From an uncultured Bacteroidales bacterium (lineage in GTDB: Bacteria; Bacteroidota; Bacteroidia; Bacteroidales; Bacteroidaceae), in the NCBI GenBank assembly GCA_902800925.1, contig CADCGD010000011.1, forward strand, positions 59,559 to 123,558: a stretch of DNA of 64,000 nucleotides. The letters are read 5' to 3'. Positions 16,163 to 23,429 of the stretch are shown here, one piece after another; the stretch's first letter is position 1; every line of letters begins with the position of its first letter. The translations under genes were made by a program, and so were the position numbers. The notes under the pieces were generated by a model, which made no database searches, was not told the DNA's origin, and saw nothing but the letters and a program-made list of their open reading frames with translations.

Positions 16163-18943
16163 ATGAAGATGAAACGATTGGTATTTTTCGCTATTACAGC
16201 TTTGTTCCTTGCCGCTATTCCGTCGGCAGCCGTTGCTAAGAACTATTATGGCTACACGGAAGAGAACCCGCTGATTGTGTCCTGTGACTGGGACTTCCGT
16301 CCTTTCGAGTTCCAAGATAGCAATAATGGTGAGCCGTCAGGCTATAATGTCGAGGTGCTTGACATGATTCTTGACCGATTGGAGATACCTCATAAGTTCG
16401 TCATGCAGGAGTGGCAGCCGGCCAGCGACATGTTCTTTAACCACGAGGCCGACCTGCTGCATGCGCTGTCGTCCAATTATAAGTCTCGTCCGTTTATACA
16501 GACTAAGAAGTATATCAACTATTATAATGTTTGTGCGGTGCGTCATGTAAATACACCTCCCTTTCCTGGTCTTATGTCCTTGCAGAGGGGTATTAGGATA
16601 GGTGTCAGGAAGGACGACTATGCCGCTGTGCTCATCCATGAACTTGACACGATACCTTTTGATGTGCAGTATATGTCGCCTAAAGAGGGGCTTACCCGTG
16701 TAAGGGCTCGTCAGTGTGACTATTACCTTTGGGGAACGATACCTCTTGAAAACAAGATTCAGGAACTGGCTCTCGACAGTCTGGTACTTGACGAGTTGGA
16801 AGGAGTGCCTGCAGGCGAATTACATATTGTTGGCTACGAGATGGATATCATTGATGCTATTGACGATCAGTATACCCGTCTGGAACAGGCTGGTGACCTG
16901 CAGCGCATCTACGACAAGTGGTTCCATCCGGAACGTATTCACGACGATGCCTCTCCCCTGGCTCCATTTATCCTGATAGGTCTCTTCTTGGCTGGCATTA
17001 TCATCTTCATCGCCGGACGATTGCTGTCTCTGCGTGTGAAGGGTTCCGTGCGTCGTAACTCAGAGTTGAACAGCATTATGGCTCAGGCGCTTGAGATGGA
17101 TGAATACTATGTCTTGGAGTATGACATTGTCCTTGGGCATGTCAAGAATTTACATGGCAATCTGTTGCCTGAATGGGGTATTCCCATTGAAGAGCTGATA
17201 GAACGTGTTGCCCCCGACGAGCGCGGTGAGTTCCGTGGACTGATAGAGAGCATGAAGCGTGGCGAGTGTGAGTCGTGGTTCCTGCAGCGTCGCTATAATT
17301 CTGGTACTAGCGAAGAACCCCTATGGAAGACCTTCATTGGTGGTGCCATTCTGGAACGTGAGAACGGCATACCTCGATATATCGTCCATACTGTCAAGGA
17401 TATTACCAAGGAAATTGAGGAGGAACAGCGTACCAAGGAACTGGCCGACAAGTACATGAAGGTGTTTGAAACCAACATGATGGCTATGTCGTTCCACGAT
17501 GCCAATGGATACCTCATCAACATGAACCAGCGCATGCGCGAGCTGCTGGAGATTAACGAGGAGCGTGAGCAGCATTTCCGCACGAATTCATTCTTGGAAG
17601 ACCCGTTCCTGAAAGGATTTACCAATCCGGATGGTTTCGACTCTTTTCACGTCTGTGGACATATGCTTTATAAGGAGTGGGGACTCGACAAGTATATCGA
17701 GACGCGTGTCGTTCCCGTCAAGGACGATACGGGGCAGTTGGTTTACTATATCATCTCCTCTCGCGACATTACTGCCGAGCGCGACATGTATATGAGACAG
17801 CGTAAACACGAGCGGCAACTTAAGGAGACGCACGATGCCATCAACCGATACGAGCAGCGCTTGCGCTACTTGTTGGAAGAGAGCAACATGTATGTGTGGA
17901 CCTTCAATCAGTACGAGCGTGTCATCCGCTTTACGCGTAGCCTGCGACAGGCTGAGTACTCTGTTTCCTTGGAGGATTATCTGGCAGGTATGGACAGGGA
18001 ACAGCGTCCGGAGGCCGAGCGTGTGTTCCGTGAGCTGGTCATGGGCGGTAAGCCTTTCAATGTCATCCATCAGTTCGACTATACGCCTGTTACCGACCAT
18101 CTGACGTGGTTCTCCATCAGTGGTATTCCTGTGCTTGACAAGAATGGACGCCCCAAGGAGTATTTCGGACTGGTACGAGACATCTCTGACCTGATGCTTG
18201 CCCAGAAGAAACTACGAGAAGAGACAGAGCGTGCCAACGATTCTGGTCGACTGAAGAGTGCCTTCCTGGCCAATATGACCCACGAGATACGTACGCCGCT
18301 GAACGCTATTGTGGGCTTTAGCGACCTGTTGCAGGTCATCGACAACGACGATGAGCGTCGGGAGTTCATCCGTATCATCCGCAGCAACTGCGACATGTTG
18401 TTGCGTCTCATCAACGATATCCTTGAGGCCAGCAGCATGGGACAGGCTATTGCCATAGAACCTGTGCCCATTGACCTGCCGCCAGCCTTCGACGACATCT
18501 GTCAGACGCTGGAGCAGCGTGTGCAGGGCACTGGCGTTGAGTTCCTGAAGGACAATCCTTATGACTCGCTGCCTGTGGTCATGGATAAGGGACGCCTGCA
18601 GCAGCTGCTGACCAATTTCGTCACCAATGCCGTGAAGTACACTACCGAGGGGCACATCCGTGTGGGCTATCGTAAGGAGTCGCGCGAGATAGATCGTCAG
18701 CGTCAGGAGGGGCTCTGCTTCTACTGCGAAGACACTGGGGCCGGTATCCCCAAGGAGAAGCAGGCTGCTGTGTTCGAGCGTTTCGTCAAACTCAACGACT
18801 TCGTGCAGGGCACTGGCCTCGGTCTCGCCATTTGCAAGGCTATTATTGATAGGTGTGGCGGGCGCATTGGTGTCACCTCTGAAGGCGAGGGCCACGGTTC
18901 CACTTTCTGGTTCTGGTTGCCCAATGAGATTGTCAAGAAATAG
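16163..18943 (+). CDS. SBP-PAS sensor histidine kinase D (canonical)
   Basis: 926 residues. A signal peptide (KRLVFFAITALFLAAIPSAAVA) leads to a solute-binding family 3-like periplasmic domain (NPLIVSCDWDFRPFEF...NHEADLLHALSSNY...YDKWFHPER). A membrane helix (about 270-291) and three PAS/PAC-like units (VKDITKE, SSRDITAERD, VRDISDL) follow. HisKA has FLANMTHEIRTPLNAIVGF with His707. The HATPase is intact (NFVTNAVKYT, CEDTGAGIPKE, GTGLGLAICKA). It is the last gene of the A-B-C-D operon, 12 bases after C. The periplasmic domain suggests a small-molecule ligand such as an amino acid, but this is inference from the fold. Confidence 0.93.
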   Translation: MKMKRLVFFAITALFLAAIPSAAVAKNYYGYTEENPLIVSCDWDFRPFEFQDSNNGEPSGYNVEVLDMILDRLEIPHKFVMQEWQPASDMFFNHEADLLHALSSNYKSRPFIQTKKYINYYNVCAVRHVNTPPFPGLMSLQRGIRIGVRKDDYAAVLIHELDTIPFDVQYMSPKEGLTRVRARQCDYYLWGTIPLENKIQELALDSLVLDELEGVPAGELHIVGYEMDIIDAIDDQYTRLEQAGDLQRIYDKWFHPERIHDDASPLAPFILIGLFLAGIIIFIAGRLLSLRVKGSVRRNSELNSIMAQALEMDEYYVLEYDIVLGHVKNLHGNLLPEWGIPIEELIERVAPDERGEFRGLIESMKRGECESWFLQRRYNSGTSEEPLWKTFIGGAILERENGIPRYIVHTVKDITKEIEEEQRTKELADKYMKVFETNMMAMSFHDANGYLINMNQRMRELLEINEEREQHFRTNSFLEDPFLKGFTNPDGFDSFHVCGHMLYKEWGLDKYIETRVVPVKDDTGQLVYYIISSRDITAERDMYMRQRKHERQLKETHDAINRYEQRLRYLLEESNMYVWTFNQYERVIRFTRSLRQAEYSVSLEDYLAGMDREQRPEAERVFRELVMGGKPFNVIHQFDYTPVTDHLTWFSISGIPVLDKNGRPKEYFGLVRDISDLMLAQKKLREETERANDSGRLKSAFLANMTHEIRTPLNAIVGFSDLLQVIDNDDERREFIRIIRSNCDMLLRLINDILEASSMGQAIAIEPVPIDLPPAFDDICQTLEQRVQGTGVEFLKDNPYDSLPVVMDKGRLQQLLTNFVTNAVKYTTEGHIRVGYRKESREIDRQRQEGLCFYCEDTGAGIPKEKQAAVFERFVKLNDFVQGTGLGLAICKAIIDRCGGRIGVTSEGEGHGSTFWFWLPNEIVKK

Positions 18944-19009
18944 CTGTAACAATCTCAGATAATCGAAGTCATCGAAAAATGTGCTATGTTAGCAAACGCA
19001 TTAGATACT

Positions 19010-19044
19010 AAAAAATCCCTGCAAGTTTTTAACTTACAGGGATT
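19010..19044 (-). terminator. Intrinsic terminator after tRNA-His
   Basis: On the minus strand a 13-bp stem with one mismatch (AATCCCTGTAAGTT / AACTTGCAGGGATT) is followed by a run of T. It ends the tRNA transcript and lies between the convergent kinase operon and the tRNA. Confidence 0.8.
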
Positions 19045-19051
19045 CATTTCT

Positions 19052-19129
19052 TGGGGTGCCCGGACGGACTCGAACCGTCGACATTCAGAACCACAATCTG
19101 ACGCTCTAACCAACTGAACTACGGGCACC
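19052..19129 (-). tRNA. tRNA-His (GTG anticodon)
   Basis: On the minus strand the acceptor arm GTGCCCG pairs with CGGGCAC. The anticodon stem-loop CAGATTGTGGTTCTG carries anticodon GTG, and the T arm GACGGTTCGAGTCCGTC is standard. The discriminator is C73, and the genome already encodes a G at position -1 (19129) to pair with it, the identity pair of tRNA-His. CCA is encoded (19052-19054). It sits 55 bases after the secG stop on the same strand. Confidence 0.96.
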
Positions 19130-19184
19130 ATGTTGGTTTTGCGGGTGCAAAGCAAATAATTCCCGTACTTTTTTCCGAAAATCT

Positions 19185-19592
19185 TTAATTTGCAGGCTGT
19201 GCAGGTGCTGCGGGAGCCTCTGCAGCGGGTGCTTCGGCAGCCTTATTAGCAGGAGTCTCTGCAGCAGGTGCGGCAGCGTCCTTGGTCTGGCTGGCACCAA
19301 AGCCGGGCAGATTGTTAGGATTGGTGACGGGGTTCTCGATGTTCTCCATCACTGAGCTGTCAGTGGTAGCAGAGGGAGCAACCCATGCGCAGATGATGCT
19401 GATGACAACCATGCTGGCAGCAAGTGCCCATGTAGCCTTCTCGATGAAGTCGGTGGTCTTACGAACACCTGCTACCTGGTTGTAGCCAGCGAAACTGGAT
19501 GACAGACCGCCACCCTTAGACTCTTGAATCAGCACGATACCAATCATGAGTACGGCTGCAAGTACGATAAGAATTACAAATAATGTGTACAT
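19185..19592 (-). CDS. secG: Preprotein translocase subunit SecG
   Basis: 135 residues. SecG is the small membrane subunit that assists SecYEG during export. The first helix (MYTLFVILIVLAAVLMIGIVLIQ), the conserved ESKGGGLSSSF loop and the second helix (ATWALAASMVVISIICAWV) are clear. The C-terminal third is an Ala/Pro/Glu-rich low-complexity tail (AAEAPAAEAPAAPAQPAN), longer than in E. coli SecG but common in Bacteroidales. It follows the TPR-like gene at 19617 by 24 bases in an lptE-containing operon. Confidence 0.95.
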   Translation of the reverse strand: MYTLFVILIVLAAVLMIGIVLIQESKGGGLSSSFAGYNQVAGVRKTTDFIEKATWALAASMVVISIICAWVAPSATTDSSVMENIENPVTNPNNLPGFGASQTKDAAAPAAETPANKAAEAPAAEAPAAPAQPAN

Positions 19593-19616
19593 AATTTTTA
19601 AATGTTTTGATTGTTG

Positions 19617-20366
19617 TTATTTTTTCGTTGTTTTATTCTTGTTGTTTATAATGAGTTTCTCGAGGAAACGTATCTGGTCGGCAAAGTAGGCGTTCTTGTG
19701 CGGATACTTCGTGCTGAGACGAGTGATGATGTCTAGGGCTTTCTGGTAGCGCCCCTGCTTGATATAGATGCGTGCCAGTGTCTCGGTGAAGTACTCCTCG
19801 TCGCTGTCGTCAGCATTGCTGTCTTGCTGACTGTCGTCGAAGTCGTCCTGTGGCAGGTCGAGTGTGATGCGTCCCTGTTCCTGTTGCAGGAAGTTGTCGA
19901 TGAGGTCGTGCCCTTTCAGCTGTGGGGCGCTGTCTGTAGTGACATCGCCCTCTGTCTCCAGCAGATAGGCCACGTAGTCGATGGCAGCATCGGCAGGTGT
20001 GGGGCGACGCTTCTTGTCCTTTGGTTCCTCGTCTTCGGGTATTGATTCGAGGAAGTTGTCGATGAGGTCGATGGTGCGGCTGGACTGGCTGTTGGCCTTT
20101 GGCTTCTGGCTGTTAGCCTTCGGTTTTTGGCGCAGCTGGTAGTGGGCAGCCTCGACCATGTTGAAGATGGCCTTGCGGTCGGTGATGTAGAAGGCGGCAC
20201 GGCGCAGTTCCTCGTCGAAGGCGGCATCGTGGAGCAGATAGAGGTTCTGCAGCATGAGCAGTCGCGCCGTCTGGAAATACGGATTCAGCGCCAACATGGA
20301 GCGTAGCTCGTACAGCGTGTCGCGGTCGAGTCGCTCTGGGTGGTTGATGAGTTCCGTTAGTTCCAT
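19617..20366 (-). CDS. TPR-like protein of the lptE-secG operon
   Basis: 249 residues from the ATG at 20366. An in-frame GTG at 20378 lies inside a CACTTTT repeat and is a less likely start. No signal peptide or membrane segment is seen, so it is probably cytoplasmic. The N-terminal region is helical (LYELRSMLALNPYFQTARLLMLQNLY), the middle is acidic low complexity, and the C-terminus holds one TPR-like repeat (EEYFTETLARIYIKQGRYQKALDIITRL). Residues near 86-99 are a duplicated heptad (QKPKANS twice) encoded by two 21-bp repeats. Function is unknown; its position between lptE and secG suggests a link to envelope biogenesis. Confidence 0.8.
   Translation of the reverse strand: MELTELINHPERLDRDTLYELRSMLALNPYFQTARLLMLQNLYLLHDAAFDEELRRAAFYITDRKAIFNMVEAAHYQLRQKPKANSQKPKANSQSSRTIDLIDNFLESIPEDEEPKDKKRRPTPADAAIDYVAYLLETEGDVTTDSAPQLKGHDLIDNFLQQEQGRITLDLPQDDFDDSQQDSNADDSDEEYFTETLARIYIKQGRYQKALDIITRLSTKYPHKNAYFADQIRFLEKLIINNKNKTTKK
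20085..20126. repeat. 21-bp direct repeat inside the TPR-like gene
   Basis: CTGGCTGTTGGCCTTTGGCT (plus T) at 20085-20105 is repeated with four changes at 20106-20126, giving a duplicated KPKANSQ heptad in the protein. Confidence 0.85.
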
Positions 20367-20368
20367 AT

Positions 20369-20416
20369 CACTTTTCACTTTTAACTATTCACTTTTCACT
20401 AGCGTAGCGCCTATTA
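20369..20416. repeat. 7-bp repeat and junction module copy 2, between lptE and the TPR-like gene
   Basis: CACTTTT, CACTTTT, AACTATT, CACTTTT (20369-20396) run into CACTAGCGTAGCGCC. On the minus strand this gives CGCTAGTGAA directly after the lptE stop, the same arrangement as at frr-rsgA. Confidence 0.75.
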
Positions 20417-20932
20417 CCAGTTCGCCACTGTTGCATTGAATATCTGGTCGCAGATGTCCTTACACATCTGAGTAACCAACTCTTCCTGTACTTCGTTGAG
20501 CGAGCGGGTGGTCTCGTAGCTTTGGTTAGCCGTAAAGGTGCGCTCAAAGTCTTCCGAATGGTTGGCATTATTGGTGAAGCGCACGTTGACAGTCATGGAG
20601 AGCTCTGTCTGTGCAGAATAGCCCTCAGCACTTACCGACTTGTTGCGCTGCTGGTATTGCGTGATTTCACCCTCTATCTTCAGGTCGCCGTTACGCTTAA
20701 CCTGTGTCAGACGGGTGTGGGCCATGAAATGGTCTCTCAACTCGTTGTTGAACAGAGGCCCCATAGGTCCCCATACATAGTTGGAGCGGATAGGGAATTC
20801 AGCTATCTGGATGGTCTTGGTCTTGCTGTAATCGATGCTGGCTCCGTTGAACTTGTAGCTCACGGAACAGGCCGTCAGCAGCATGAGGGCTGCCAGACAT
20901 GTCGTTGTCAGTATCTTACTTCTCCAGTCCAT
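20414..20932 (-). CDS. lptE: LptE-family lipoprotein
   Basis: 172 residues. A lipoprotein signal peptide with lipobox LLTAC precedes a compact alpha/beta domain (VSYKFNGASIDYSKTKTIQIAEFP..., NNELRDHFMAHTRLTQVKRNGDLKIEGEITQY) that matches the Bacteroidales LptE family. LptE plugs the LptD barrel during lipopolysaccharide insertion into the outer membrane. The family assignment rests on sequence pattern and on operon position before secG. Its start overlaps the end of the sigma-54 activator gene by 17 bp, so the two are translationally coupled. Confidence 0.85.
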   Translation of the reverse strand: MDWRSKILTTTCLAALMLLTACSVSYKFNGASIDYSKTKTIQIAEFPIRSNYVWGPMGPLFNNELRDHFMAHTRLTQVKRNGDLKIEGEITQYQQRNKSVSAEGYSAQTELSMTVNVRFTNNANHSEDFERTFTANQSYETTRSLNEVQEELVTQMCKDICDQIFNATVANW

Positions 20933-22148
20933 ATTGTTTTAGTCTACGATATAGGGTGCGGTCGCTGATGCCCAGTTCCTGGGCTGCCTTCTTGCGATTG
21001 CCACTATTACGCTCCAGTGCCTTCTCCAGCATCTGACGACCAAGGTCGCTGAGGTTCAGACTCTCCAGCTCCGGCTCTACATACTCTTCAGCCTCGGCAT
21101 CCTCTAGGGGTGAGAGGTGAGAGGTGAGAGGTGAGAGATTACTGCTCACTGGTGCCAGTTGGGTTGTTGGCAGTGGAGCCGCTGGCGTAGGCTTGGCAAC
21201 CTGTACGTCCTCCATCTGTTTCTTCAGGGTGCTCATCTCGCGACGCATGTCGTTGACATTGCTGCGTAGCTCGAAGAGAATCTTATAGAGTATCTCGCGC
21301 TCGTTCTCAAACGAGTGTTCACCCTCGCTATGGATGGTGGCCAACTGTGTGGTCTCCTGGTCCTGCGGGATGAAGCGTGACAGAATCTCTGGTGTGATTT
21401 GTCGCTCAGTGCTGAGGATGGAAATCTGTTCGGTGATGTTCTTCAACTGGCGCACATTGCCTGGCCACTTGTAGCGCATCAGCAACTGCTTGGCATCGTC
21501 AGTCAGCACAATCTTGTCCATACGATACTTCTCAGCCATCTGCATGGCAAAGAGACGGAACAGCAGGACGATGTCCTCGCCACGCTCACGAAGTGGGGGC
21601 ATCTGTACGGGTACCTGGTTCAAACGATAGTAGAGGTCTTCACGGAAACGGCCTTCGCTGATGGCTTGTTGGATGTTGACATTGGTGGCAGCCACGATGC
21701 GTACGTCAGTCTTGCGAATTTCCGTACCTCCCACGGGGATGTACTCGCCATTCTCCAGCACACGCAACAGACGAGCCTGGGTGGCCATAGGCAGTTCGCC
21801 AACCTCGTCGAGGAACAGCGTACCCTTGTTGGCTACTCCGAAATAGCCCAGCGAGTCGTTGATGGCCCCAGTAAAGGAACCCTTGACGTGACCAAAGAGC
21901 TCTGAGTCGATGGTGCCTTCAGGGATAGAACCGCAGTTGATGGCGAAGTATTTCTCACGGCGACGTGGGGAGTTGTCGTGAATGACGCGAGGGATGATCT
22001 CCTTACCCACACCACTCTCACCAACGATGAGCACACTAAGATCGGTCGGCGCCACCTGTAAGGCGACGTCGAGGGCGCGATTCAATGCTTCGCAGTTGCC
22101 CACGATGTTGTAGCGCTGTTTGATGCTCTGTAACTCTGTTGTTTTCAT
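20916..22148 (-). CDS. Sigma-54 activator (NtrC-type AAA+), no receiver domain
   Basis: 410 residues. The protein begins almost directly with the AAA+ domain: Walker A GESGVGKE (43-50), sigma-54 contact loop GSFTGA (90-95, a variant of GAFTGA), and Walker B GTLFLDEVGE (109-118). A C-terminal Fis-type helix-turn-helix follows (RKKAAQELGISDRTLYRRLKQYG). There is no N-terminal receiver, GAF or PAS domain, so activity is probably controlled by expression or a partner. The linker carries a repeat-encoded insert (SSNLSPLTSHLSPLEDAEAE). It is coupled to lptE by overlap, suggesting envelope-stress control. Target promoters are unknown. Confidence 0.92.
   Translation of the reverse strand: MKTTELQSIKQRYNIVGNCEALNRALDVALQVAPTDLSVLIVGESGVGKEIIPRVIHDNSPRRREKYFAINCGSIPEGTIDSELFGHVKGSFTGAINDSLGYFGVANKGTLFLDEVGELPMATQARLLRVLENGEYIPVGGTEIRKTDVRIVAATNVNIQQAISEGRFREDLYYRLNQVPVQMPPLRERGEDIVLLFRLFAMQMAEKYRMDKIVLTDDAKQLLMRYKWPGNVRQLKNITEQISILSTERQITPEILSRFIPQDQETTQLATIHSEGEHSFENEREILYKILFELRSNVNDMRREMSTLKKQMEDVQVAKPTPAAPLPTTQLAPVSSNLSPLTSHLSPLEDAEAEEYVEPELESLNLSDLGRQMLEKALERNSGNRKKAAQELGISDRTLYRRLKQYGLEK
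21110..21137. repeat. 7-bp tandem repeat (GTGAGAG x4) inside the sigma-54 activator gene
   Basis: Four perfect GTGAGAG units. On the coding strand they give SPLTSHLSPL in the linker between the AAA+ and Fis domains. Confidence 0.9.
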
Positions 22149-22174
22149 TCAGCCGTTTTTAGCCAATTTGGCCG

Positions 22175-22182
22175 CAAAGGTA
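22175..22182 (-). promoter_or_regulatory. -7 box (TACCTTTG) of the activator-lptE-secG operon
   Basis: TACCTTTG on the minus strand, 26 bases before the ATG at 22148. The -33 element is not clear. Confidence 0.5.
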
Positions 22183-22221
22183 CAAAGAATTTCTGACATA
22201 ATGGCACACTTTGGCAGAAAT

Positions 22222-23370
22222 TTAACTATCTTGCTCCGTTTCAGGCGTTTCAGACTTCTCTTTTTTGAACAGGTCCTTAGAACGAGGCTGTGCAAAACGA
22301 GCCCTGTTGCCGTCCTCGCGCTTCTCGTGGAACAACTTGGGCAGCGGGTTCTTCAGCGGTTCGTCGTAGTTCTGACGATTGCGCCAAATGTCGATAGCTG
22401 TATAGATGGCCTGACGCAACGAGTTCTCGTCGGCCTTGCCCTGTCCGGCAATGTCGTAGGCTGTGCCGTGGTCGGGCGAAGTGCGCACGATGGGCAGCCC
22501 TGCTGTATAGTTGACACCGTTGTCCAGAGCGATGGTCTTGAAGGGGGCCAGTCCCTGGTCGTGGTACATAGCTAACACACCATCGAAGTAGTTGTAGCTG
22601 CCTGAACCGAAAAATCCGTCAGCAGCATAAGGTCCAAAGGCCTGGATGCCGCTCTCTGCCAACTGGTCGATGGCAGGCTTGATGATATCTTTCTCTTCAG
22701 CGCCCAGCAGACCATTGTCGCCAGCATGTGGGTTCAGTGACAACACAGCAATGCGTGGACACGAGATGCGGAAGTCGCGACGCAGTGACTGGTGGAAGAT
22801 GGTGGCTTTCTCGATAATGGCCTCCTTGCTAATGGCTTTGGCAATGTCCTTGATGGGCAGATGGGTGGTGACGAGTGCCACACGAAGGGTCTCGTTCATC
22901 AGAATCATCAGTGCCTTCTTGCCGTCGCCCAGACTAGTCTCGATATACTCTGTGTGTCCTGGGAAATGGAAGCCCGGACTCTGGATGGTGGCCTTGTTGA
23001 TGGGTGCTGTCACCAGTACGTCGTAGAGGCCGTTGCGATAGTCGGTCATGGCGCGGTCCAATGCACGGAAAGCGGCCTGTCCGGCTTCTGCGGAGGGCTG
23101 TCCCATTTCTACCTTTGTCTCGTCATCGTGACAATTCAGCAGATTGACGCGTCCATCACGAGCGTCATCGGCTTTGTTGATGATTGTGAAGTTCGTCTCC
23201 AGATTGAGCGTTTTCTTGTGGTAGGTCGCAATCTTGGGTGAACCATAGATGATGGGTGTGCAAAGTTCGAGAATGGCTGGGTCTTGAAAGACCTTCAGTA
23301 TCACCTCGTAACCGACACCGTTGGTATCTCCTTGCGTGATAGCTACGCGAATTTTCTTTTCTTGTTCCAT
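22222..23370 (-). CDS. pdxA: 4-hydroxythreonine-4-phosphate dehydrogenase PdxA
   Basis: 382 residues. PdxA oxidises 4-phosphohydroxy-L-threonine in the DXP-dependent route to vitamin B6. Signatures include ITQGDTNGVGYEV at the N-terminus, the metal-binding histidine in FPGHTEYIE, NPHAGDNGLLGAEE and AMYHDQGLAPFK. The C-terminus carries a charged extension (KLFHEKREDGNRARF...KKEKSETPETEQDS) beyond the E. coli length, which I take as a dispensable tail. It follows rlmN by 30 bases of 9-bp repeat and is probably in its operon. Confidence 0.95.
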   Translation of the reverse strand: MEQEKKIRVAITQGDTNGVGYEVILKVFQDPAILELCTPIIYGSPKIATYHKKTLNLETNFTIINKADDARDGRVNLLNCHDDETKVEMGQPSAEAGQAAFRALDRAMTDYRNGLYDVLVTAPINKATIQSPGFHFPGHTEYIETSLGDGKKALMILMNETLRVALVTTHLPIKDIAKAISKEAIIEKATIFHQSLRRDFRISCPRIAVLSLNPHAGDNGLLGAEEKDIIKPAIDQLAESGIQAFGPYAADGFFGSGSYNYFDGVLAMYHDQGLAPFKTIALDNGVNYTAGLPIVRTSPDHGTAYDIAGQGKADENSLRQAIYTAIDIWRNRQNYDEPLKNPLPKLFHEKREDGNRARFAQPRSKDLFKKEKSETPETEQDS

Positions 23371-23384
23371 ATTGTTGTTGTATT

Positions 23385-23429
23385 GATGGGGCTAATGGGG
23401 TTAATGGGATTGTTGGGACTGATGGGCTG
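23385..23429. repeat. 9-bp degenerate tandem repeat at the rlmN-pdxA junction (5 units)
   Basis: Units GATGGGGCT, AATGGGGTT, AATGGGATT, GTTGGGACT, GATGGGCTG. The rlmN stop codon (23401-23403) lies inside the array, so the last RlmN residues (HQSQQSH) are repeat-derived. Confidence 0.85.

Noticed and set aside
9201-18943. Kinases as hybrid two-component sensors of polysaccharide loci
   Set aside because: None has a receiver or AraC domain, their sensor domains are solute-binding-like or absent, and no susC/susD or glycan-degradation cluster is adjacent.
22183-22220. Possible sigma-54 promoter (TGGCACACTTTGGCAG) beside the sigma-54 activator gene
   Set aside because: The GG and GC dinucleotides are one base too close for the -24/-12 consensus, and the orientation is away from the activator gene.
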